64,000 nt of DNA from Leptothoe spongobia TAU-MAC 1115 (GTDB lineage Bacteria > Cyanobacteriota > Cyanobacteriia > Phormidesmidales > Phormidesmidaceae): contig NZ_JADOES010000018.1 of NCBI RefSeq assembly GCF_018739885.1, positions 1 through 64,000 of the forward strand, in the 5' to 3' direction. This document shows positions 25,792-36,232 of this stretch, in pieces; positions within the stretch are counted from its first letter, which is position 1, and every line of letters starts with the position of its first letter. The position numbers and the translations under genes are program-made. Under the pieces are notes generated by a model, which worked only from the letters and a program-made list of their open reading frames with translations, made no database searches and had not been told where the DNA came from.

Positions 25792-28149
25792 TCACTCTCT
25801 TGTTTTCAACACAGCGATTAAATCCAAGCGATTCAACTGATGACGAATCATCAGGCCAGAAGCCAGTGCCGCCGCCATAATCACCACAAAGGCAAAGGCA
25901 TAGGTCGACCGGGTAATGACCAGTGGGAAACGAAACAGCTCCCAGTCATAGATCTCGGTCATCAGTGCAGCCAGACCAAACCCCAGAGCAAATCCGATGG
26001 GAATTGCCAGGGTGAGTAGCACCGCCTGTTCTCCTAGGAGGATGAAGGCAATTTCACCTTTGGTAAAGCCAATAATGCGCAGGGTGGCCAACTCCCGCTC
26101 TCGTTCTGATAGGGCAATACGAGCCGCGTTGTACACCACTCCAAAGGCAATCACTGAAGCAAACCCCACCAGTACTATCGTAAAGCCCGCCATACTTTTG
26201 GTGAGAATTTCGTTAAATTGATCAATAGTTGTTTGTCGCATAGCAACGCTGGCAACAGCAGGCGTTTTCTTCAGCTGAGCATAGAGCGTCTGTTGCTCAT
26301 GGGCATCCACCTGCAAATAGGCCCCGGAGAGCGTAAATCCTTCTCGCATCAGGCGATTGAGCGCGTGGATATCCATATAGGCGGAAATGCCCACCAGTTC
26401 GTCAAAGATACCGGTGACAGGTACAGCACGGGTGGGTCGCGCCCCTTCCAGGATTTCTACCGTGATTTGGTCTCCCAGATGGGCCTGCAAAATATCTGCC
26501 AACTTAGTGGATAAGACAATTCCTTCCGGCGGCAAGGTGACAGGACGCTGCGCACGATCCAATAGGCGACGTAGTTCGCCACCGGGCTCTACACCATTGA
26601 TGCCACTCAATTTGTGGTAGTGGTCGAAGCGCAGCCGAGCGGGCACCACCCGAAACGGCTCAGCTCGCAATACCCCCGGTAAGTTATACAGGTCAAACTG
26701 GGCTCGATTGGACAAGGGATTGTTAAACACCAGGGTAATGTCCTCTCGCTGGATGGTGCGAAATTGGATATCCACCAGGGCACCCATGGCATCGGTAAAA
26801 AAGCGCCCCAAAACTAGGATAGCGATCGCAACCGCAATCCCCACTACCGACAACAGTGCCTGCACCGGACGCCGTTCCAAATTACGCAGAATAATGCGGC
26901 TGGGAGCTGCAAACCACCGCTGCAGACCTAATTTTTCCACCAGGGTGGGACGATAAGTGGTCGGCGGTTCAGGCCGCATCGCCTCAGCCGGTGGTAGAGA
27001 TACTGCCCGCCGCACTGCCAGAAAAGCCCCCAGGGTCGCTGCCCCTGTACTCACCAACAGGGCCGTTAGTAATACCTGGGGACGCACCTCATATTGCAGT
27101 AGCGGAAAGTGATAGAAATCAGAGTAAAGACGGGTCATCCCCCGGCCCATCCACCAGCCCAGCCCTGCACCCAAAACTGCACCCAATAGCACCACGACCA
27201 TCACCAGCTTCAGATAGTGTAGCCCCACCGTGAGATTGTCATAACCAAAGGCTTTCATCACTGCGATCTGATCTCGCTGGGTACTCACTAAGCGACTCAG
27301 TAACAGATTTAGCAAGAAGGCCGCGATACCCAGAAATATACTCGGCACAAAGACAGCGTGGGCCGACAGCTGACGAATCTCATCGGAAATAAACGTGTGG
27401 GAAATTTGGTCCTTTCGGCCAAATGCGCCCAGACCACCATAGGTTTCCAGCTGCTGGTCTAGTTGAAAGATCACCTCTGCTTCGCTGGCCCCCGGCATCA
27501 ACTTCAGACTGACATCGTTAAATGCCCCCTCCATGTCAAAGGCCGTAGCCAGTGCCTTCTGCTGCATCCAGAGAATGCCAAACCGTTTGTTGTCGGGGAC
27601 AATCTCGGTGCCTCGAATCTCATAGATATATTCTGGTGATAGTGCTATTCCAACAATCCGTAGGGTCTGCCAACGACCATTGAGAATTGCACCAACGGTA
27701 TCGTTTAACTCTAGCTGGTTAGCCTTAACGAAGACTTCACTAGCCAGCACCTCGTCCCCTTGTTCGGGGTAACGTCCAGCCCGAATAAATAGGTCATTGA
27801 GCATGGGCGTAGGCTGCTCTGGAATAGCAATCAAACGCCCAGTGGCCGGTTCTGCTAAGCCTTCCACCGACAGGGTGACATCCTGTACCACCCGCGTTTG
27901 CACCGCTCCCACCCCCGGAATCTCTTCAAACCGAGACACCAAACTCTTGGGAGCCCGCTTCAACTGTACAAATACATCGGCAAATCGATACTGATCGTAG
28001 TAAGTCGCCTGGGTGAGCTGTAGCGATCCATGGGTACTCATCATAGTGACCAGATTAGCCATGCCACAGGTGACAATCAGCACAATGGCCAGTACCTGGC
28101 CCCGCATGCGGAGTAGATCGCGTAATAACTTACGATCCAGGGCTTTCAT
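25792..28149 (-). CDS. FtsX-family ABC transporter permease
   Basis: This permease of about 785 residues has a MacB/DevC-like plan, duplicated: an N-terminal helix, a large periplasmic domain (about 45-260), three helices, then a second helix-domain-three-helix unit. FtsX signatures such as RLVSTQRDQIAVMKAFGYDN and ERERELATLRIIGFTKGEI are clear. I prefer ATG 28149 (MKALDRKLL) because AAGGGG lies seven bases before it; ATG 28155 and GTG 28167, overlapping the ATPase stop, are alternatives. It works with the ATPase and adaptor encoded on either side. Confidence 0.92.
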   Translation of the reverse strand: MKALDRKLLRDLLRMRGQVLAIVLIVTCGMANLVTMMSTHGSLQLTQATYYDQYRFADVFVQLKRAPKSLVSRFEEIPGVGAVQTRVVQDVTLSVEGLAEPATGRLIAIPEQPTPMLNDLFIRAGRYPEQGDEVLASEVFVKANQLELNDTVGAILNGRWQTLRIVGIALSPEYIYEIRGTEIVPDNKRFGILWMQQKALATAFDMEGAFNDVSLKLMPGASEAEVIFQLDQQLETYGGLGAFGRKDQISHTFISDEIRQLSAHAVFVPSIFLGIAAFLLNLLLSRLVSTQRDQIAVMKAFGYDNLTVGLHYLKLVMVVVLLGAVLGAGLGWWMGRGMTRLYSDFYHFPLLQYEVRPQVLLTALLVSTGAATLGAFLAVRRAVSLPPAEAMRPEPPTTYRPTLVEKLGLQRWFAAPSRIILRNLERRPVQALLSVVGIAVAIAILVLGRFFTDAMGALVDIQFRTIQREDITLVFNNPLSNRAQFDLYNLPGVLRAEPFRVVPARLRFDHYHKLSGINGVEPGGELRRLLDRAQRPVTLPPEGIVLSTKLADILQAHLGDQITVEILEGARPTRAVPVTGIFDELVGISAYMDIHALNRLMREGFTLSGAYLQVDAHEQQTLYAQLKKTPAVASVAMRQTTIDQFNEILTKSMAGFTIVLVGFASVIAFGVVYNAARIALSERERELATLRIIGFTKGEIAFILLGEQAVLLTLAIPIGFALGFGLAALMTEIYDWELFRFPLVITRSTYAFAFVVIMAAALASGLMIRHQLNRLDLIAVLKTRE

Positions 28150-28160
28150 TCCCATACCCC

Positions 28161-28898
28161 TTACCACTCCAACTCCGCCGGAGATACTTTATGTTCATTC
28201 CGCTTAATATCGGCAATATTGCCACTACGCATATGTACTACACGATCGGCCATGGCAGCAATCCCGGCATTGTGGGTGATGACAGCCGTTGTCGTGCCGA
28301 ACTCTTGGTTGACATGCTCCAGGGTCTCTAACACCCGTTTACCAGTCTCAAAGTCCAGGGCTCCAGTAGGTTCATCGCAGAGGAGAACTTCGGGACGTTT
28401 GGCAATAGCACGTGCGATCGCAACTCGCTGTTGTTCTCCCCCCGACAGCTGTGCCGGAAAGTGATCTAATCGCGCTCCCAACCCCACCAGTTCCAAAGCA
28501 TCCTCCGGCGGCATGGGATAGTTCGCAATATCCGTAACCAGAGCCACATTCTCCCGTGCAGTCAAACTGGGAATCAGGTTATAAAACTGAAACACAAACC
28601 CCACCGACTGACGACGAAATCGGGTCAACGACTGCTCATCCGCTTTATTCATCGCCTGGTTACGAAAATAGACCTGCCCACCAGACGGCACATCTAATCC
28701 GCCCAAGATGTTTAATAAGGTAGATTTGCCACTGCCTGAGGGTCCCAGCAACACTACTAATTCCCCCTCATAAAGGTCCAAGTTCACAGCCCCCAGGGCA
28801 TGCACCTTGACTTCCCCCATCACATACACTTTACTCACCTGCTCCATGTGAAATACAGCAGGTCCATTAGAAGATGAACTAACAAAGGGTTCAAGCAT
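28161..28898 (-). CDS. ABC transporter ATP-binding subunit (LolD/MacB/DevA type)
   Basis: This ATPase of about 245 residues drives the export cassette. Walker A is GPSGSGKST, the signature [14 protein letters not shown], Walker [13 protein letters not shown], with the switch His in VITHNAG. The [17 protein letters not shown] segment is typical of the FtsE/LolD/MacB branch. I choose ATG 28898; a TTG at 28904 is in frame. It begins the minus-strand operon ATPase-permease-adaptor. Confidence 0.94.
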   Translation of the reverse strand: MLEPFVSSSSNGPAVFHMEQVSKVYVMGEVKVHALGAVNLDLYEGELVVLLGPSGSGKSTLLNILGGLDVPSGGQVYFRNQAMNKADEQSLTRFRRQSVGFVFQFYNLIPSLTARENVALVTDIANYPMPPEDALELVGLGARLDHFPAQLSGGEQQRVAIARAIAKRPEVLLCDEPTGALDFETGKRVLETLEHVNQEFGTTTAVITHNAGIAAMADRVVHMRSGNIADIKRNEHKVSPAELEW

Positions 28899-28982
28899 AG
28901 GCAAGGCATCGGGACAATGTAGCTAACGGTAAACTCTCACATGGCAAACACTAGCTTAAAAAAGTGAGGAAGTTATGAGCAA

Positions 28983-29043
28983 ATGCCCCCTACTCCCCTA
29001 CTCCCCTACTCCCCCTCCTCTCCTACTCCCCTGCCTTCCCCTC
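28983..29043. repeat. CCCCTACT short tandem repeats
   Basis: CCCCTACT and variants recur about six times in roughly 60 bases between the divergent ABC and small-membrane-protein genes. This is the kind of short tandemly repeated repetitive sequence common in cyanobacterial intergenic DNA. Confidence 0.7.
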
Positions 29044-29141
29044 ATGAATTCCTCAAACTATTCTTTTATGGTGTAAATGAGGGCTTAGCTCCAGCTTCTA
29101 AGTTCTCTTCATCCCCTAGCACCCCATAGGAGGAAATCATT

Positions 29142-29363
29142 ATGTGGACCACATTCTTTACCGCTGCTGCCATCTTGCTCATAGCTTTAAGAATCTTTTT
29201 GACTGCTGATAAACGATTCGAAGTCATCTCTGCCGGGCTCACTGCTACAGCCTGTGTGATGATTATGATTGGAGTCTCTCCTCCGGCGCTTCAAATTGCT
29301 TTGTTAATAGCTATTTTCCTGATCGAAAACTGGATCTTGGATCACCAACCCAAACCCAGTTAG
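29142..29363 (+). CDS. Small two- or three-helix membrane protein
   Basis: This 73-residue hydrophobic protein has segments at about 4-20, 29-46 and 48-66 able to span the membrane, with a short polar tail (DHQPKPS). ATAGGAGGAAATC before the ATG is a strong ribosome site. Family not recognised. It lies 73 bases upstream of ftsH on the same strand, so it may be co-transcribed and could be a small partner of the protease (inference). Confidence 0.55.
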   Translation: MWTTFFTAAAILLIALRIFLTADKRFEVISAGLTATACVMIMIGVSPPALQIALLIAIFLIENWILDHQPKPS

Positions 29364-29436
29364 GGGTTCCAATAGCCCACCACCAACCAAACTTTTAGCT
29401 GCTGTAGCAGCTGTGTAAATACTATTACTCAATGCT

Positions 29437-31431
29437 ATGCCAGAACGCTCCTCATCTTCTCGCTCAAATCCATCACAAAAGAATTCACCTGGATTCAAAT
29501 CCAGCCTCATCAATCTAGGCTGGCTGGCGGTATGGTTGTTGATCATGACTTTCACAGTTTCCCGCATGCCACAACAGCCCGAGGAAATACCCTACAGTGA
29601 ATTTCTCACCCAGGTTGAAAGTGGCCAGGTCGCTAAGGTAAACATTAGTGAGTATCAGATTCAATACACGCTCAAAACACCTGCTGCTCAAGAAACAGTA
29701 GACACTGAGACTGCACCGAAAACATCAGTGACCACCCCCCTACCCGATGACCCAGATCTATCCCGAATTCTACGCAAGCATGGTGTTGAAATCACCGCCA
29801 CCGCTGCCAATGAACGGAACTGGTTAGTTGGGCTTTGGAGCTTTATCTTGCCCCTGTTGTTGTTATGGATGCTCTGGGGAGCCTTTGCCAATAAGATGCA
29901 AGGAGGGCCAGCTGCCCTCAATGTTGGCAAGAGTAAAGCTCGTATTTATGCCCAGGGTAGTACCCAAGTCACATTTGATGATGTAGCTGGTGTAGATGAA
30001 GCGAAGGAAGAATTACAAGAAATTGTTGAATTTCTCAAAGATGCCCAAAAATACACTCGATTGGGAGCAAAAATCCCTAAGGGAGTTTTGCTAGTTGGCC
30101 CACCGGGGACCGGCAAAACCTTATTAGCTCGAGCCATTGCTGGCGAAGCAGAGGTGCCCTTTTTTAGCATTTCAGCCTCAGAATTTATTGAAATGTTTGT
30201 AGGGGTGGGGGCCTCCCGAGTAAGAGATCTATTTGAACAAGCTAAAAAACAGGCCCCTTGCATTGTTTTCATCGACGAACTAGATGCATTAGGCAAATCA
30301 CGCACCGCGAATAATCCTTTTGCTAGTAATGATGAACGGGAACAAACTCTGAACCAGCTTTTAGCAGAAATGGATGGGTTCGAGCCAAACACGGGGGTGA
30401 TTTTATTAGCGGCAACTAACCGTCCAGAAGTATTAGATCCGGCACTGCTCAGGGCTGGTCGATTTGACCGACGGGTGGTGGTCGATCGGCCTGATCGTCG
30501 GGGTCGAGAAGCTATTTTGCAGGTCCATGCCAGAACAGTACACTTAGGGGATGACGTAAAACTATCCAAACTGGCAGCCCGCACTCCTGGCTTTGCTGGA
30601 GCCGACCTGGCCAACTTAATCAATGAAGCCGCACTGCTGGCTGCCAGGAAAAATCGAGAAGCAGTGATGATGGCTGACTTCAACGAAGCCATTGAACGAA
30701 TGTTAACGGGGCTAGAAAAGAAATCACGCATCCTCAACGATTTAGAAAAACGCACCGTCGCCTACCATGAAGCAGGTCATGCCATTATTGGGGCATTGAT
30801 GCCAGGCTCTGGTCATGTAGAGAAAATTTCCATCGTACCCAGAGGAGTCGCCGCATTAGGGTACACTCTCCAGTTACCAGAAGATGATCGATTCTTGATG
30901 ATGGAAGATGAGATTCGGGGTCGGCTGATGACGTTGTTAGGGGGACGAGCTGCTGAAGAATTGATTTTTGACAGAGTATCCACTGGGGCCAGTGATGATA
31001 TTCAAAAAGCAACCGATCTGGCAGAACGCTGTATTACCCTTTATGGCATGAGTAAAACTCTGGGACCGGTGGCGATAGAACGGAACCAGGCTCAGTTTTT
31101 AGACGGCCTTGCCCAACCTCGTCGTCCCATTAGTCCCCATCTATCAGAAACCATTGACCGAGAAATCAAAGAAATCATTGACCAAGCCTACCAAATGGCC
31201 CTTGAAATTTTAGTGAGAAATCAAGGTATTTTAGAACGCATTGCCCAAAAACTGTTGAAAACAGAAACTCTAGAGGGTGACACATTAAAAACACTGTTAT
31301 CAGAGCTGCGGCCATCAACAGGGCTACAATCCTGGCTAACCCCAGGACATCAAAAACTACAGGCATTAGCCAATAACTCACGAGGAGATCGGCAGTATGA
31401 AACGCCCTATCAGCTCAGATCACCATCCTAG
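29437..31431 (+). CDS. ftsH: ATP-dependent zinc metalloprotease FtsH
   Basis: This 664-residue membrane AAA protease has two membrane helices (about 25-42 and 130-149) flanking a lumenal or periplasmic domain. The AAA module has Walker A GPPGTGKT (221-228) and Walker [12 protein letters not shown]. The M41 protease site HEAGH is at 444-448, with the downstream Asp in [10 protein letters not shown]. FtsH removes damaged membrane proteins; cyanobacteria carry several paralogs. The downstream small exported-protein gene overlaps its 3-prime end by 35 bases. Confidence 0.96.
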   Translation: MPERSSSSRSNPSQKNSPGFKSSLINLGWLAVWLLIMTFTVSRMPQQPEEIPYSEFLTQVESGQVAKVNISEYQIQYTLKTPAAQETVDTETAPKTSVTTPLPDDPDLSRILRKHGVEITATAANERNWLVGLWSFILPLLLLWMLWGAFANKMQGGPAALNVGKSKARIYAQGSTQVTFDDVAGVDEAKEELQEIVEFLKDAQKYTRLGAKIPKGVLLVGPPGTGKTLLARAIAGEAEVPFFSISASEFIEMFVGVGASRVRDLFEQAKKQAPCIVFIDELDALGKSRTANNPFASNDEREQTLNQLLAEMDGFEPNTGVILLAATNRPEVLDPALLRAGRFDRRVVVDRPDRRGREAILQVHARTVHLGDDVKLSKLAARTPGFAGADLANLINEAALLAARKNREAVMMADFNEAIERMLTGLEKKSRILNDLEKRTVAYHEAGHAIIGALMPGSGHVEKISIVPRGVAALGYTLQLPEDDRFLMMEDEIRGRLMTLLGGRAAEELIFDRVSTGASDDIQKATDLAERCITLYGMSKTLGPVAIERNQAQFLDGLAQPRRPISPHLSETIDREIKEIIDQAYQMALEILVRNQGILERIAQKLLKTETLEGDTLKTLLSELRPSTGLQSWLTPGHQKLQALANNSRGDRQYETPYQLRSPS

Positions 31432-31648
31432 CTTTGCCCAAACTGTCACAAAGCTATTAGTTATCCTGGGACTCACCCTCTTGCTCATGCTCCTATGGTC
31501 TGCCCCTGTAGCCTTAGCAAGAGTACAGTTTTTGCAAGCAGCCGATCAATGGAGTTACCAATCACAGCAGACGCTCACTGATACGATAGGCAACCGTTGG
31601 GAAGTAACGGCGCTAAAACCCATGGCACAGGATGTAGAGACTTTATAA
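31397..31648 (+). CDS. Small exported or membrane-anchored protein
   Basis: This 83-residue protein has a hydrophobic segment at about 19-36 ending SAPVALA, which looks like a signal peptide cleavable after residue 41. A short polar mature part (about 42 residues, with WSYQSQQTL and NRWEVTAL) follows. GAGGAG lies before ATG 31397, inside the end of ftsH, pointing to translational coupling. Family unknown. Confidence 0.55.
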   Translation: MKRPISSDHHPSFAQTVTKLLVILGLTLLLMLLWSAPVALARVQFLQAADQWSYQSQQTLTDTIGNRWEVTALKPMAQDVETL

Positions 31649-31690
31649 TAGGAGTATAAATAACAAACGCGCATTAGGGGAGGGTTTCCA

Positions 31691-32251
31691 ATGCAACGCT
31701 ACATTACCCACATTACCCTCGCTGCTTTGGCTGGTGCTGGTTTAACCTATTTTGCCTTGACCATGACACCGCTGAAGGCACAAGTGATTAATCGGCCTAT
31801 GTTCCGAGCCTAAACTACTGATTCTGACTGGGTCATGCCCAGATACGAACGACATGGTCGGGGAGGTCCAGGTAGACACTCTTGGTATGGTCCAGACGTC
31901 TGTCCAATGTATGACGGACTATATGACCCAAGTGCGTTAGAAACGGTTAGTGGTCAGGTGGCAGCCATTGAACAAGTTGGTCCAGCTGGTCAAGGCACAT
32001 GGCTAGAAGTGCAGACCGAACAGGAAACAGTCTCAGTTCACCTTGGTCCAGCCTGGTATTTAGAAGATCAAGAGGTTGCCATTTCACCCAATGACACCAT
32101 CGAAATAACAGGGATTCGTAACACGTGGAATGATACAACAACCGTAATCGCCTCCGAAATAAAGCTTACTGATCGCACTGTTGAACTGCGAGATGCTGAT
32201 GGGTATCCCCTATGGATGAAATGGCAACGACGCATTCAATCTAACAATTAA
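31691..32251 (+). pseudogene. Exported OB-fold/MamS-like protein with in-frame stop after the signal peptide
   Basis: ATG 31691 (GGGAGGG upstream) encodes a signal peptide, MQRYITHITLAALAGAGLTY and so on to KAQ, then TAA at 31811-31813. The same reading frame stays open from there to 32251 and encodes the glycine-rich linker (RHGRGGPGRHSWYG) and a beta-rich domain. That domain has ETVSGQVAAIEQ, VSVHLGPAWYLEDQE, IEITGIRNTW and ELRDADGYPLWM. Homologs I recall join these parts in one chain of about 180 residues. Either this is a pseudogene, a read-through gene, or the body is re-initiated at ATG 31835 without an export signal. Confidence 0.7.
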
Positions 32252-32288
32252 CAAACACTCATAACGTTATATTGACTCGGTCTCTTTA

Positions 32289-33341
32289 GTGTCTACCCAA
32301 AACTACAAGCCTACCTGTGGCCTCCGTTATATCGATCCAGTACTTATGTTAGAGTCAATTTTTACCCAGCACCCAGAAGCTGAAAAACCCGCCCCCTTAA
32401 GGCCTCGTAAAGGCGTGATTATTGGCGCAGGACAAGTCGGGCTTGCTTGCGCCTACTCAATTTTGATTCAAGACTGTTTCGATGAGTTAATCCTGCAAGA
32501 CATTAATCAGGACAAGGTTGAAGGGGAAGTAATGGATTTAATCCATGGTATGCCCTTTATTACGCCGACAGCCCTCAAAGTAGGCACTGTGGCAGATGTC
32601 GGGCAAGGGGCCGATTTGGTGATTATTACCGCTGGAGCAGCTCAAAAGCCAGGAGAAAGCCGATTGAATCTGGTCGAGCGGAATATTGCTATTTTCAAAA
32701 GTATCTTGAGTGATGTGGTCAAGCACTGTCCCAATGCAATTTTGCTAATTGTTAGCAATCCTGTGGACATAATGACTTACGCCACCTTGAAAATCACCGG
32801 GTTCCCAAGTTCACGGGTGATTGGTTCCGGAACTGTGTTAGATACGGCCCGGTTTCGATATCAGCTGGCCCAGCGGATGCAGGTTGATCCCCGCAGTGTT
32901 CATGCCTACATTATCGGTGAACATGGCGATAGCGAAGTTGCCCTATGGAGCACTGCCAATGTTGGCGGCAGAAAGCTGATTGACCATAGCTGGGAATCCT
33001 TAAGCACCTCTGAACAGGACGAACTTGCAAGCATTTTTAATCAGGTAAAAAATGCGGCCTATGAGATTATTCAGCGGAAAGGTTACACTGCCTATGCCAT
33101 TGGCTTAGTTGTTACTGACATTATTAAGGCCATCATGCGCAGCCAGGAGCGTATTCTAACGGTTAGTAGCCTGGTGAATGGGCCCTACGGCATCCATGAT
33201 GTCTGTCTGGGATGGCCTACAGTTCTAAATGAGAAAGGAATTCTTAAAACAGTTAACCTGAAACTCAGTAAAGCGGAAGAAGAACAACTATGTCATTCTG
33301 CCCAGGTTCTGCAACAGGTTTTCCAACAGCTAAACTTCTAA
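32289..33341 (+). CDS. ldh: L-lactate dehydrogenase
   Basis: This 350-residue enzyme reduces pyruvate to L-lactate with NADH. The Rossmann motif is GAGQVGLACAY. The substrate loop reads AAQKPGESRLNLVERN, where Gln rather than Arg indicates lactate over malate specificity. SNPVD and the catalytic His in IGEHGDSE are intact. An N-terminal extension of about 40 residues precedes the Rossmann fold. GTG 32289 is the start. Neighbouring lactate permease and phosphofructokinase genes suggest lactate fermentation or exchange. Confidence 0.95.
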   Translation: MSTQNYKPTCGLRYIDPVLMLESIFTQHPEAEKPAPLRPRKGVIIGAGQVGLACAYSILIQDCFDELILQDINQDKVEGEVMDLIHGMPFITPTALKVGTVADVGQGADLVIITAGAAQKPGESRLNLVERNIAIFKSILSDVVKHCPNAILLIVSNPVDIMTYATLKITGFPSSRVIGSGTVLDTARFRYQLAQRMQVDPRSVHAYIIGEHGDSEVALWSTANVGGRKLIDHSWESLSTSEQDELASIFNQVKNAAYEIIQRKGYTAYAIGLVVTDIIKAIMRSQERILTVSSLVNGPYGIHDVCLGWPTVLNEKGILKTVNLKLSKAEEEQLCHSAQVLQQVFQQLNF

Positions 33342-33465
33342 AGCTAGCTTGGTGGTACAAAATCTCATCTTCTCAGTAAGAATAAATATGGATACAAAAG
33401 ATATTGCTGACTTATGTATTATGGCAATAGAAAAACAGTAACTTCTGAGTTTCTAGACAAGCCGT

Positions 33466-33885
33466 ATGGAATTTATTGAGTATCTAGAGGCAAAGTTAGG
33501 TCTGTTTGTTGCAGGTCTAACTTTAGTACTTGAATCTATCGCTGCTTTTTGTGTCCTGATTGGTTTAGTTAAGACTGGACAATTAGCGATCGCACTAAAT
33601 CGCCATCATTTTCCACTCAATCGCCGCCATGCACGGAAGTTTTCTCTCGTGTTGCTCCGGTTACGTTTTGGTATCTGGTTAGCCGTAGCATTAGAATTCC
33701 AGCTAGGGGCTGACATTGTGGCAACCACGGTTGCCCCCTCCTTTGAGGCCTTGGGTAAGCTGGGGGCAATTGCCGCCATTCGGACCTTCCTCAACCATTT
33801 TCTCAACCAAGAATTGGCCGAAGAGCTTGAAGTACAACGTAAGGTCGAGCATGAGATCTCTGTCAGAGAGTTAGCAGAAGACTAG
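33466..33885 (+). CDS. DUF1622 family membrane protein
   Basis: This 139-residue protein has three hydrophobic segments (about 14-36, 64-85 with RLRFGIWLAVALEFQLGADI, and 97-112) and a charged C-terminal tail. The FGxxLxxxLEFQLGADI pattern and IRTFLNHFLNQE are characteristic of DUF1622, a small integral membrane family of unknown function. Starts at ATG 33466. Monocistronic or read-through from ldh. Confidence 0.8.
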   Translation: MEFIEYLEAKLGLFVAGLTLVLESIAAFCVLIGLVKTGQLAIALNRHHFPLNRRHARKFSLVLLRLRFGIWLAVALEFQLGADIVATTVAPSFEALGKLGAIAAIRTFLNHFLNQELAEELEVQRKVEHEISVRELAED

Positions 33886-33916
33886 AAAGGAATAGAGTAG
33901 GTTTTCACATTAACGG

Positions 33917-34135
33917 TAAGTAGGTACTCCCAATTAGCTATCAGATATCGAGGCCCCTCCATGGAAATAATTCCATTCTTTCAATTAGGCATAATGGGGT
34001 TTCCCAAATTCTGGGGGGGGGGGAGACCAGACTCAAAGCCCCTAAATTTCGGTTTTGGGGACTTTGACGAGGAAGTCAAATACCTGATCTTCTATTTTAT
34101 ACCAAATCCGAATTCCTCAACCCCTATTCAAAATG
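33917..34135. repeat. Inverted, truncated copy of the TAAGTAGGTT element with a G11 run
   Basis: It begins TAAGTAGGTA (33917-33926). Complementary to the 18326 element, 34021-34092 carries GGAGACCAGACTCAAAGCCCC and, further on, GAGGAAGTCAAATACCTGAT. Eleven consecutive G lie at 34013-34023. The second terminal repeat is not found, so the copy is truncated or rearranged. No gene lies between 33886 and 34259. Confidence 0.55.
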
Positions 34136-34259
34136 GACAATTCTATAGGGACATCTCCTTGTGGGTGCCCTTCGATATCGGGGGCTATTAGTCAGGATTT
34201 CGTATTACAAAGATTAGGCTACCCCAATTAGTAGTGTTTGTCAGTTCTCTTCGCAAGGC

Positions 34260-35996
34260 TCATAGGAGGCCAGTACTCAATAGCAACGAGGCTCCTCCCC
34301 CCAACAACCCGGCAAAACAAACATAATAAAGGGTGGGTAAAAACCCTTTTCGAATCAAAATTCCTTCTTGGCCCACCAGCCCCACAGTGGCTTCAGCAGC
34401 AACAATGTTGGAAATGCAGATAATATTCCCAGCTGAGGCACCGACACATTGTAAGGCTAAAACCAGGGCCGTGGAAACATCAGTTTGAGCAGCTACACCA
34501 AACTGAAACATTGAAAACATCAGATTGCTCACCGTCACACTACCTGCAACAAAAGAGCCAATAGTACCGACCAAAGGGGCAAAAAATGGCCAGACCGCTC
34601 CTGCAAGCAAGGCCATACTATCAGCCAGGGTTAGCGGCATGCTCTCCAGCCCAGCCATATTGGCACCAGAATTGATGAAGACTCGGGCGACGAGGACTGC
34701 TGCCCCCAGAGCAAGTGCCGTTTTTCGCAATAAGGGCATCGTCTTTCTGAGCACAACTCCAAGGGATTGAAATGATAAGCCCTGGAGAAAAAAGGTAATC
34801 ATCACCACCAGGATAAAGATTGTCGAAGGCAGATAGAGTGGCTGAATTGTTGCAGTAACATTCGTTCCCAGAATATTAGTCCATCGAATGGTCACAGATT
34901 GGAGCCAAGCTCGGAATGGTAGAAATTCTAGGCGCGACACCATCAGAAAAAAGCCCAGTAGCACATAGGGCAGCCAGGCTTTTTGGGGAGACAGGGGTTG
35001 GACTTGGGGAAGAATAGATCGAGAATTGATAGATAACTCGTTAGCCGGAACAATGGTCGGAACAACGGGGCTAAAATCCCCCCTTGAGCCAAGTTCCCCT
35101 TCAGGAAAATCCCAGGGATGTTCTGGCATCAAAAAACCAGAATGAGTAGCCGTAACCACCAGGCTCAAACCCACTAAACCACCAATAAGCGATGGGAACT
35201 CGGGGCCAATTAAAAGTGCAGTCAGCGTATAAGGGATGGTGAAGGCCAGTCCAGCAAAGAGGGCAAACTTCCAGATAGAAAGACCCTGTCGAAGACGCCG
35301 AACAACAGACTGACGGCGATCCCCAAATCCTAATGACAACACTCCCACGAGTACTAGGGGTAAGAAAGTTCCAATAATACCGTGAAAGACTCCAGCCCAG
35401 CGCCCAACCAAGGCCAAATAATCAGGTTGTGTCAGTCCCAGAGTCACCAGTTGCGCCTGAACGGACGGAACCCCATCCAGACCAGCATCAATGCCGATCA
35501 TAATCGGTGTGCCAACTGCACCAAAGGTGGACGGGGTACTTTGGATAATCAGCGCTGAAATGACCGCTGCCATCGCCGGAAAACCAATTGCCACCAGCAA
35601 TGGTACCGTAATCACAGCTGGAGTCCCAAAGCCCGACGCACCCTCGATAAAGCTACCAAACAACCAAGCGATGATAATGACCTGGACTCGACGATCCCGC
35701 GATATTCCGAGTAGACTTTGGCGGATGGTGGCCAGTGCTCCAGAGACTTGCAATGTATTCAGCAATAGCACTGCCCCAAAAATGATGTAAAGAATTTCAG
35801 TCGCTGCAAACAATCCTTGAATACTGGAAGCCGCAACTTCTACAAAGGGAACGCGCCAAATCAAGAGGGCACTGGCAATTGTAACAAAATAGGCCAATGG
35901 CATGACCTGGCTGGCAGGGCGACGAGTAATGACCAGTAAGACAAAGATCGTTGCGATCGGTAACAAGGCCACTAGGGAATACAAGGGGCTAACCAT
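34260..35996 (-). CDS. lldP: L-lactate permease (LctP/LldP family)
   Basis: This 578-residue transporter has about 13 hydrophobic membrane spans and the family hallmark [17 protein letters not shown] near residue 113. The paired repeat-like segments [17 protein letters not shown] and [20 protein letters not shown] are also typical. These permeases carry L- and D-lactate or glycolate with protons. Together with ldh on the other strand 0.9 kb away, lactate efflux or uptake is the likely role. ATG 35996 is used. Confidence 0.92.
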   Translation of the reverse strand: MVSPLYSLVALLPIATIFVLLVITRRPASQVMPLAYFVTIASALLIWRVPFVEVAASSIQGLFAATEILYIIFGAVLLLNTLQVSGALATIRQSLLGISRDRRVQVIIIAWLFGSFIEGASGFGTPAVITVPLLVAIGFPAMAAVISALIIQSTPSTFGAVGTPIMIGIDAGLDGVPSVQAQLVTLGLTQPDYLALVGRWAGVFHGIIGTFLPLVLVGVLSLGFGDRRQSVVRRLRQGLSIWKFALFAGLAFTIPYTLTALLIGPEFPSLIGGLVGLSLVVTATHSGFLMPEHPWDFPEGELGSRGDFSPVVPTIVPANELSINSRSILPQVQPLSPQKAWLPYVLLGFFLMVSRLEFLPFRAWLQSVTIRWTNILGTNVTATIQPLYLPSTIFILVVMITFFLQGLSFQSLGVVLRKTMPLLRKTALALGAAVLVARVFINSGANMAGLESMPLTLADSMALLAGAVWPFFAPLVGTIGSFVAGSVTVSNLMFSMFQFGVAAQTDVSTALVLALQCVGASAGNIICISNIVAAEATVGLVGQEGILIRKGFLPTLYYVCFAGLLGGGASLLLSTGLL

Positions 35997-36047
35997 TAAT
36001 TATAAATCCGTTGCGATAACCACATATAAGGCATCATAAACATGAAA

Positions 36048-36197
36048 TCAGTAAGACTGCGACGAAGGTTCAGCAATAGCTTTGGACCATTGGGCCACTG
36101 CCACATTGTCCAAGGCACCCCGTTGTCTCCACACTGCTATCAGTTGTTCTTCCATTGTCAGCCAATCATCATGGCTTGCACTAAATAGTTCCAGCAA
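36048..36197 (-). pseudogene. Short C-terminal-like gene fragment
   Basis: An open frame of about 49 codons with only a TTG start reads LLELFSASHDDWLTMEEQ and WRQRGALDNVAVAQWSKAIA, then stops. It looks like the tail of a soluble protein. The family is not recognised. It lies between lldP and pfkA on the same strand, so it may be the remnant of a gene lost from this metabolic cluster. Confidence 0.3.
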
Positions 36198-36232
36198 ACA
36201 CTACCTATTTCGGTATTCATCAACATACTTCA

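Noticed and set aside
29946..30755. 269-codon minus-strand open frame inside ftsH
   Set aside because: It is an antisense shadow of the AAA module with serine/arginine-rich, unnatural sequence.
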